A stretch of 53,766 nt of DNA, taken from positions 1 through 53,766 of the forward strand of contig SVOV01000015.1 in assembly GCA_015066205.1 (NCBI GenBank), written 5' to 3'. This DNA is from Oscillospiraceae bacterium. GTDB lineage: Bacteria; Bacillota; Clostridia; Oscillospirales; Acutalibacteraceae. The position numbers and the translations under genes were made by a program. Numbering within the stretch: position 1 is the first letter of the stretch; each line of letters starts with the position of its first letter. Shown piece after piece: positions 49,224 to 53,766 of the stretch. The notes beneath the pieces are model-generated. The model was not told the origin of the DNA, made no database searches, and worked only from the letters and a program-made list of their open reading frames with translations.

Positions 49224-49766
49224 ATGACAGGTAAAATTAAGCTTATAAAGCTTTCTCTTTCTTCTCTTTTTCTTGCAGCGGCATATGTTCTGCCCTTTAT
49301 CACGGGACAGATCCAGCAGATAGGAAATATGCTTTGCCCTATGCATATTCCCGTGCTTCTTTGCGGATTTTTATGTGGCGCTCCCTGGGGAGCTGCAGTC
49401 GGCTTCATAGCCCCGCTTCTTCGTTCTCTTACTATCGGAATGCCCGTGCTTTTCCCGAATGCCGTTTCTATGGCTTTTGAGCTTTGTGTCTACGGCTTTA
49501 TGACAGGATTTATGCATAAGCTTCTTCCGAAAAGGAAGCTATATATTTATGTTTCTCTTATTGTTTCAATGATTTCGGGAAGACTTGTCTGGGGCTTTGT
49601 TCAGTTTATGCTTCTCGGCTTCAATACAACTGAATTCCCGTTCTCCGCATTTTTTGCGGGAGCAGTCACCAATGCCGTCCCCGGAATAGTACTGCAGATA
49701 GTCCTCATACCCATTCTCGTGATCCTCACTCAAAAGCTTGAAAAGAATATGAAAAAAAGTGCATAA
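49224..49766 (+). CDS. ECF transporter S-component
   Basis: 180 residues, about six spans, the substrate-binding subunit of an ECF vitamin-type importer. It starts with LIKLSLSSLFLAAAYVLPF and has the block MLCPMHIPVLLCGFLCGAP near 35-55 and LRSLTIGMPVLFPNAVSMAF near 75-95. Both are typical of an ECF S family whose ligand I cannot name. GGAAAGGA upstream. It has no ATPase or T-subunit beside it and probably uses EcfA1-EcfA2-EcfT from 12554-15125. The leader suggests control by its ligand. Confidence 0.85.
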   Translation: MTGKIKLIKLSLSSLFLAAAYVLPFITGQIQQIGNMLCPMHIPVLLCGFLCGAPWGAAVGFIAPLLRSLTIGMPVLFPNAVSMAFELCVYGFMTGFMHKLLPKRKLYIYVSLIVSMISGRLVWGFVQFMLLGFNTTEFPFSAFFAGAVTNAVPGIVLQIVLIPILVILTQKLEKNMKKSA

Positions 49767-49773
49767 AAATCGC

Positions 49774-49810
49774 AAAAAAACCGCTGAGATGAACTCAGCG
49801 GTAATTTTTT
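49774..49810. terminator. Bidirectional terminator between S-component and M28 peptidase genes
   Basis: 9-bp stem ACCGCTGAG/CTCAGCGGT (49780-49788 with 49794-49802) flanked by A7 and T6, serving both convergent genes. Confidence 0.88.
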
Positions 49811-51051
49811 CAGTCTATTCCGTTTTCATCGAAGTCGAATACTGCTTCGAGGAGCACTCCGAGGATTTTTTCAATACAGTCGGGGTTGAGAATGTCTGCG
49901 GTGTCGCGGCGGGTGTGGTAATAGTCTGCGGGAGCGGGATCCATGGCAACGATGGAGGCTGCGGGGATACCGGCCTGAGAAGCAGCTGCGGCGTCGGTTG
50001 ATCCGAGAGGAATCGTGCCTACGGGAATATCGAGGCCCTGTTTTTCTCCGGCTCTCTTAAGAAGACTGCAGACACGCTTATCATTCTTTACCATGCCTGT
50101 CATATCTCTTTCGTATATCATCATATAATCTTCGTCACGGATTGTATCTGCACTTATGAATACAGTTTCAACGCCGTCGTTCTTATATTCGGGGTGAGCC
50201 TCAAAGAAAGCCTTTGAGCCGCGAAGACCTGCTTCTTCACCGCCTGCAAGCATAGCGATAACCTCTGTGTTTTCAAAAGAGATATCATTATCGGAAAGGT
50301 ATTTGAGTACTGCAGATGCGAGATAGCAGCCTGAAAGGTCGTCGTTTGCTCCGTCAACATAACGCTTGTTGTTTGTAAATTTATAAAGTGCACCGTAAGC
50401 GGGAAAGAATGCGAGCTGACCGAGTGCCATTTTCTTTGCAGTCTTGCTGTTCTTTTTTGTAAGAGCAACGGCAGAGGTTGCTGCAGTATAAACAAGACCT
50501 GTAATTGCGGGAGCAAGAACCATAACAGAGCCGTGAGAACCGAGCTTATATGTATATGTCCATTCGGGAGCTGAATCTGTATGACCTGAAATGATGATCC
50601 TTCTCTTGGTTTCGCCCGTAGCCTTTCTTACTGCGATAACATTGCCTGATTCCTTTTCCTTAAAGAGGGGATCAAGCATTTTTTTATATAAAAGGAATTC
50701 TCCGACAAGGCTTGAAACACCTGCTCCGAGAAGAGCGACGGAGCCGAGAGCAGCCTTTGATTTCTTCTTTGCCGCAAGAAGATTTATGGCAGCGGCTCCG
50801 ATACAGCAGGAGCCTGCGATAGGTACAAAGGACATAAAGGCATCGGGATTTGCCTTGAAGGTCTCTCTTCTTACCTCATCCGAAAAAGCCTTCATCTCTT
50901 CGAGCATAGTTTCCTGTGCTTTCTTTTCGCTTTCATCACCGCAGGGACGGGGACCGTAGAGCTTACATATGTTTGTAATACCGTTAACTGCAAATTCAGT
51001 GCAATCCCTGACAGTTGTTTTTGCGCTTAATAATGTGTCTGAAAAATTCAT
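49810..51051 (-). CDS. M28-family metallopeptidase with membrane segments
   Basis: 413 residues. Zinc aminopeptidase ligands in order: His in IIISGHTDSAPE, Asp in DGANDDLSGC, the Glu pair in LAGGEEAGLRG, Asp in ISADTIRDE, and the last His in DYYHTRRDT. Unusually, two hydrophobic hairpins interrupt the fold (~75-118 and ~188-228, e.g. IAGSCCIGAAAINLLAA and VMVLAPAITGLVYTAATSA), so it is probably membrane-bound. Family members cleave N-terminal residues from peptides. Ribosome site GAGGTG on the minus strand. Confidence 0.85.
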   Translation of the reverse strand: MNFSDTLLSAKTTVRDCTEFAVNGITNICKLYGPRPCGDESEKKAQETMLEEMKAFSDEVRRETFKANPDAFMSFVPIAGSCCIGAAAINLLAAKKKSKAALGSVALLGAGVSSLVGEFLLYKKMLDPLFKEKESGNVIAVRKATGETKRRIIISGHTDSAPEWTYTYKLGSHGSVMVLAPAITGLVYTAATSAVALTKKNSKTAKKMALGQLAFFPAYGALYKFTNNKRYVDGANDDLSGCYLASAVLKYLSDNDISFENTEVIAMLAGGEEAGLRGSKAFFEAHPEYKNDGVETVFISADTIRDEDYMMIYERDMTGMVKNDKRVCSLLKRAGEKQGLDIPVGTIPLGSTDAAAASQAGIPAASIVAMDPAPADYYHTRRDTADILNPDCIEKILGVLLEAVFDFDENGID

Positions 51052-51085
51052 ATAAGCACACCTCTTTTATTAAATTAATGTTTAT

Positions 51086-51114
51086 ATTTTATAATAGTTT
51101 TATTTTTGTGTCAA
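51086..51114 (-). promoter_or_regulatory. Promoter of the M28 peptidase gene
   Basis: On the minus strand a perfect TTGACA (51109-51114) and TAAAAT (51086-51091), spacer 17 bp. Confidence 0.8.
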
Positions 51115-51134
51115 TGGATATTTCAAACATCTGA

Positions 51135-51163
51135 TTGAAAAACAATTATCTTTGTGTTATTAT
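51135..51163 (+). promoter_or_regulatory. Promoter of nadE
   Basis: TTGAAA at 51135-51140 and TATTAT at 51158-51163, spacer 17 bp, with TGT before the -10 box. Confidence 0.75.
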
Positions 51164-51192
51164 TTAATCAGTAATTTCAGGAGGTTTTGTTT

Positions 51193-51924
51193 ATGTTTGA
51201 TGCTCTTAAGGTTAAGGATGCCTGTGTTTTATGGATAAGAGATTTTTTTGAAAAGAACGGTAAGGGCTGTAATGCAGTGCTTGGTATTTCAGGCGGAAAG
51301 GACAGCTCTGTTGCCGCGGCTTTGTGTGTTGAAGCTCTCGGCAGAGACAGAGTTATCGGTGTTCTTATGCCCTGCGGACATCAGCACGATATTGATGCCG
51401 CATATAAGCTTGTAAATCACCTCGGGATAAGACACTTTGTTATCAATATCAAGGACGCAGTTGACGGTATAAAAAATAATATGCCGGAAGACCTTACTCT
51501 CAGTGCGCAGAGTATTACCAATCTTCCCCCGAGAATAAGAATGTCAACGGTTTATGCAGTGTCCCAGAGCCTTAACGGAAGAGTTGTCAACACCTGTAAC
51601 CTTTCTGAGGACTGGGTAGGTTATTCTACCCGCTACGGCGATGCGGCAGGTGATTTTTCTCCTATGAGTCTTCTCACGGTTCAGGAGGTTAAGGAAATAG
51701 GCAGGGTTCTCGGTCTTCCCGATGAGCTTGTTGAAAAGGTGCCTATAGACGGTCTTCAGAGTAAGACCGATGAGGATAATCTCGGCTTTACTTATGCTGT
51801 TCTTGACAGATATATCAGAACAGGGGAGATAGACGATGAAAAAACCAAGGAAAGAATCGATTATCTTCACAGAATTAATCAGTTTAAATTACAGCTGATG
51901 CCTGTTTTTGACCCACAAATTTAA
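51193..51924 (+). CDS. nadE: NH3-dependent NAD(+) synthase
   Basis: Converts deamido-NAD to NAD with ATP and ammonia, the last step of NAD synthesis. 243 residues from the ATG at 51193, eight bases after AGGAGG; a TTG at 51187 is too close. The pyrophosphatase loop SGGKDSS is at 33-39 and the family block CNLSEDWVGYSTRYGD is near 137. PIDGLQSKTDEDNLGFTY covers the C-terminal lid. No glutaminase domain, so it uses free ammonia. Confidence 0.95.
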   Translation: MFDALKVKDACVLWIRDFFEKNGKGCNAVLGISGGKDSSVAAALCVEALGRDRVIGVLMPCGHQHDIDAAYKLVNHLGIRHFVINIKDAVDGIKNNMPEDLTLSAQSITNLPPRIRMSTVYAVSQSLNGRVVNTCNLSEDWVGYSTRYGDAAGDFSPMSLLTVQEVKEIGRVLGLPDELVEKVPIDGLQSKTDEDNLGFTYAVLDRYIRTGEIDDEKTKERIDYLHRINQFKLQLMPVFDPQI

Positions 51925-51950
51925 GGGTGCATTTTTGGTTATTTTTGACA

Positions 51951-51979
51951 TTGAAGCACAATTTTTGTTTTGATATAAT
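51951..51979 (+). promoter_or_regulatory. Promoter of the secreted PHP protein
   Basis: TTGAAG at 51951-51956 and TATAAT at 51974-51979, spacer 17 bp, with TGA before the -10 box. A better -35 (TTGACA, 51945) is 6 bp too far. Confidence 0.7.
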
Positions 51980-52008
51980 AATTACATTAAAATAAACGGA
52001 GGCAACTT

Positions 52009-53505
52009 ATGAAAAAGATTGCTAAAAAGAGTAAAAAGGCACTTTCTGTTTTCCTTTCAGTTCTCCTCATTATGATTACAATGGCACCTGCTCTTGCCTT
52101 TGCAGATGAAAAGAACTATATTATTGAAAATCCCTATGAAGAAATCGACTGGGAAGCCTGGGGTGAATACAAAACTCAGCTCCATTGCCATACAAACGCT
52201 TCTGACGGATTTCTTACCATTGATGAATTCGTAAGAATTCATTATGCCGCAAACTTTGATATTGTGGCTCTTACTGACCACGGAACTATTAATCAGGGCT
52301 GGAATAATGAGCCCGAGCTTGTTCCTCTTATGCGTCTTATCAAGAAAGAAAGAACAAATATGGCTGATGTCATTCCGATTCCTCAGGATGAATATGAGGC
52401 ATATCTTGACGGTACAAATGATAATATAACCTACACAACAAAGGACGGTTATACTCTTACAAGAACTCACGAAAACGGTATGCTTGATGTTCCCAAGGGT
52501 ATTGAGCTTAATATGGCTACTCCCGTTGCTGACTGTCACCTTACAGGCTATTTCTCTGATTACGGTCAGGGGCTTGCAGGTGTTTTCGGTGACTACGAAA
52601 CTCCCTCAAAGGGTGTTATGGAAGCAGGCGGTATTTCATATCTTTCCCATGTAGGCGAATATGTTTATACCGATAAGGATTCACAGAACTATGTAGGTCA
52701 GCTTGTTGATGACTATTATCCCACAAAATTTGCAAGACTTTTCCTTGATTATCAGGGCTCTTCTCTCGGTATGGGTATAAATTCCGCAACTGATGCTCAT
52801 ACACGCTGTGACAGAATTCTCTATGACCAGATCCTTCAGAAGACTATTCCCAACGGTGTTGTTCCCTGGGGTAATACATTTGCAGATTCCCATAATGAAA
52901 ATGCAGTAAACGATGCATATACAATGTGCTGGATGCCCGAACTCACACTTGAAGCATTCAGAGAATGTCAGGAAAAGGGACAGTATTTCTCAGTTTCCCA
53001 CTATTCAAACGGCGTTGAGCTCAACGGTATGGAAGAAATGCCCGGCTTCATTGAGCAGGATGTTTATGACACAAAGGCATATTGGCTTGATAACACTCCC
53101 GGTGTCACAAAGATCACCGTTGATCAGGATGCTGATACAATTACCGTTGAGGGTAAGGATGCCAATATCATTACCTGGGTTTCAAACGGCAATGTTATCA
53201 AGCGTGAAGAGCTTAAGGACGGTAAGGCAACTCTTGATCTTCACAAGGATGAGCTTCTTGCAGAGCCCTATCTTTATGTAAGATTCTATCTTTCAGGTGA
53301 TAACGGCATCTGCTATGCACAGCCTATGGTTCTGAATGTAGAGGGTGAGGAGTTTGCTCCCGTAACAGTACCCGAAACACACGATATTTCAACATTCTTA
53401 AGAAGCTTTGTAACTGTTGTTGATGCATTATTCTTCAAGTTCAATCCCATTATCTGGATGTTCAAGTATTTTGCCCTCGGCTACGACCCCATTGAAAGAC
53501 TTTAA
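52009..53505 (+). CDS. Secreted PHP-domain metallo-phosphoesterase-like protein
   Basis: 498 residues with a signal peptide (MKKIAKKSKK, hydrophobic core, ALAFADE near 32). PHP metal motifs: LHCHTNASDG (His59, His61), VALTDHGTIN near 85, the Glu of GIELNMAT near 165, YLSHVGEY near 212 and SATDAHTR near 262. After ~340 a beta-rich domain follows (TKITVDQDADTITVEGKDAN). The last ~40 residues are hydrophobic and aromatic (FVTVVDALFFKFNPIIWMF) and may anchor the protein. PHP enzymes hydrolyse phosphoesters; an exported one could act on nucleotides or sugar phosphates. Confidence 0.8.
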   Translation: MKKIAKKSKKALSVFLSVLLIMITMAPALAFADEKNYIIENPYEEIDWEAWGEYKTQLHCHTNASDGFLTIDEFVRIHYAANFDIVALTDHGTINQGWNNEPELVPLMRLIKKERTNMADVIPIPQDEYEAYLDGTNDNITYTTKDGYTLTRTHENGMLDVPKGIELNMATPVADCHLTGYFSDYGQGLAGVFGDYETPSKGVMEAGGISYLSHVGEYVYTDKDSQNYVGQLVDDYYPTKFARLFLDYQGSSLGMGINSATDAHTRCDRILYDQILQKTIPNGVVPWGNTFADSHNENAVNDAYTMCWMPELTLEAFRECQEKGQYFSVSHYSNGVELNGMEEMPGFIEQDVYDTKAYWLDNTPGVTKITVDQDADTITVEGKDANIITWVSNGNVIKREELKDGKATLDLHKDELLAEPYLYVRFYLSGDNGICYAQPMVLNVEGEEFAPVTVPETHDISTFLRSFVTVVDALFFKFNPIIWMFKYFALGYDPIERL

Positions 53506-53524
53506 TTTATTAATCAGGTACATT

Positions 53525-53553
53525 AAGGAGCTGTGAAAACGGCTCCTTTTTTT
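53525..53553 (+). terminator. Intrinsic terminator of the PHP gene
   Basis: 7-bp stem AAGGAGC/GCTCCTT (53525-53531 with 53542-53548) and a run of seven T. Confidence 0.85.
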
Positions 53554-53563
53554 CTGTATTCTA

Positions 53564-53592
53564 TTGACATAAAATCTAAACAGAACTATAAT
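53564..53592 (+). promoter_or_regulatory. Promoter of the copper-type ATPase gene
   Basis: Perfect TTGACA (53564-53569) and TATAAT (53587-53592), spacer 17 bp. A GTTAG/CTAAC dyad (53602-53606 with 53613-53617) lies at the expected transcript start and could be a metal-regulator site. Confidence 0.85.
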
Positions 53593-53641
53593 TAATGAGC
53601 AGTTAGTGTTTGCTAACCGATGCTGTGAAAGGAGTGTTTAT

Positions 53642-53766
53642 ATGAAACAGTTTGATGTTACGGGAATGATTTGTGCCGCTTGTTCTGCGAGAGTTGAAAA
53701 ATGCGTAAATTCGGTTGACGGTGTTTCTTCCTGTGCTGTCAGTTTGCTTACCAATTCAATGACTGT
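53642..53766 (+). CDS. copA: Heavy-metal-associated domain protein, probably copper P-type ATPase (3' partial)
   Basis: Only the first 41 codons are in the window. They give an HMA metal-binding domain: MKQFDVTGMICAACSARVEK with the M-x-C-A-x-C copper motif (Cys11, Cys14), then CVNSVDGVSSCAVSLLTNSM, as at the N-terminus of CopA-type P1B ATPases. AAAGGAG upstream and a consensus promoter. A stand-alone CopZ chaperone is possible, since the length is unknown, but the AAC form and the SLLTNSM strand favour CopA. Confidence 0.75.
   Translation, partial: MKQFDVTGMICAACSARVEKCVNSVDGVSSCAVSLLTNSMT

Overview
The window reads as chromosomal DNA of a low-to-mid GC Clostridia species, most like an uncultured gut member of the Oscillospirales/Ruminococcaceae. 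The grounds are the ecfA1-ecfA2-ecfT-truA order, a ClpE-type unfoldase, DUF5711 and DUF3842 proteins, Thr/Glu-rich secreted tails, Shine-Dalgarno-led GTG/TTG starts and near-consensus sigma-A promoters with 17-bp spacers. No rRNA, CRISPR array, transposase, integrase or phage gene was seen.

Layout. 1-8000: recD2 (5' end outside the window), valS, folC, a degenerate PP2C-like membrane protein and a small acidic-tailed protein. 8100-20841: one long co-directional run of 13 genes with gaps of at most 23 bp (ruvC-ruvA-ruvB-glmM-methyltransferase-ecfA1-ecfA2-ecfT-truA-DUF5711-cvpA-pgsA-clpE). 20870-22730: tRNA-Gly(TCC) and tRNA-Arg(TCT), each with a consensus promoter and intrinsic terminator, and each followed at once by an array of small palindromes; two small genes lie beside them. 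22740-26940: an SGNH hydrolase, a membrane-anchored protein of unknown function and a secreted alpha/beta hydrolase. 27000-39370: a metabolic region with a minus-strand operon (glutamate-1-semialdehyde-aminomutase-like aminotransferase, tandem class II aldolase, TetR regulator), a phosphodiesterase, three small coiled genes and a short peptide. It continues with a plus-strand operon (SCP2-like protein, second aminotransferase, split transketolase, second SCP2-like protein) and a condensation-fold acyltransferase with a zinc-ribbon membrane protein. 39440-48634: a lipoprotein, an ABC-2 exporter, a third palindrome array, a lone sodium-pump decarboxylase beta subunit, a TrpXYZ-like ABC importer and a metallophosphoesterase. 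48640-53766: DUF3842, an orphan ECF S-component behind an attenuator-like leader, an M28 peptidase, nadE, a secreted PHP protein and the start of a copper-type P-ATPase.

How genes work together. RuvA, RuvB and RuvC form the Holliday-junction resolvasome. EcfA1, EcfA2 and EcfT make a shared energising module that the orphan S-component at 49224 could use. The most novel candidate is the block at 32443-39370 with its divergent partner at 27005-30367. Two lipid-carrier-like proteins bracket an aminotransferase and a two-subunit transketolase, followed by an acyltransferase, a combination whose chemistry would suit assembly of an amino-alcohol lipid. That function is inference only. The second candidate is the set of three palindrome arrays, all starting just after intrinsic terminators. 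Two are diverged copies with covarying stems, which points to a structured DNA or RNA element under selection or a mobile palindromic repeat.
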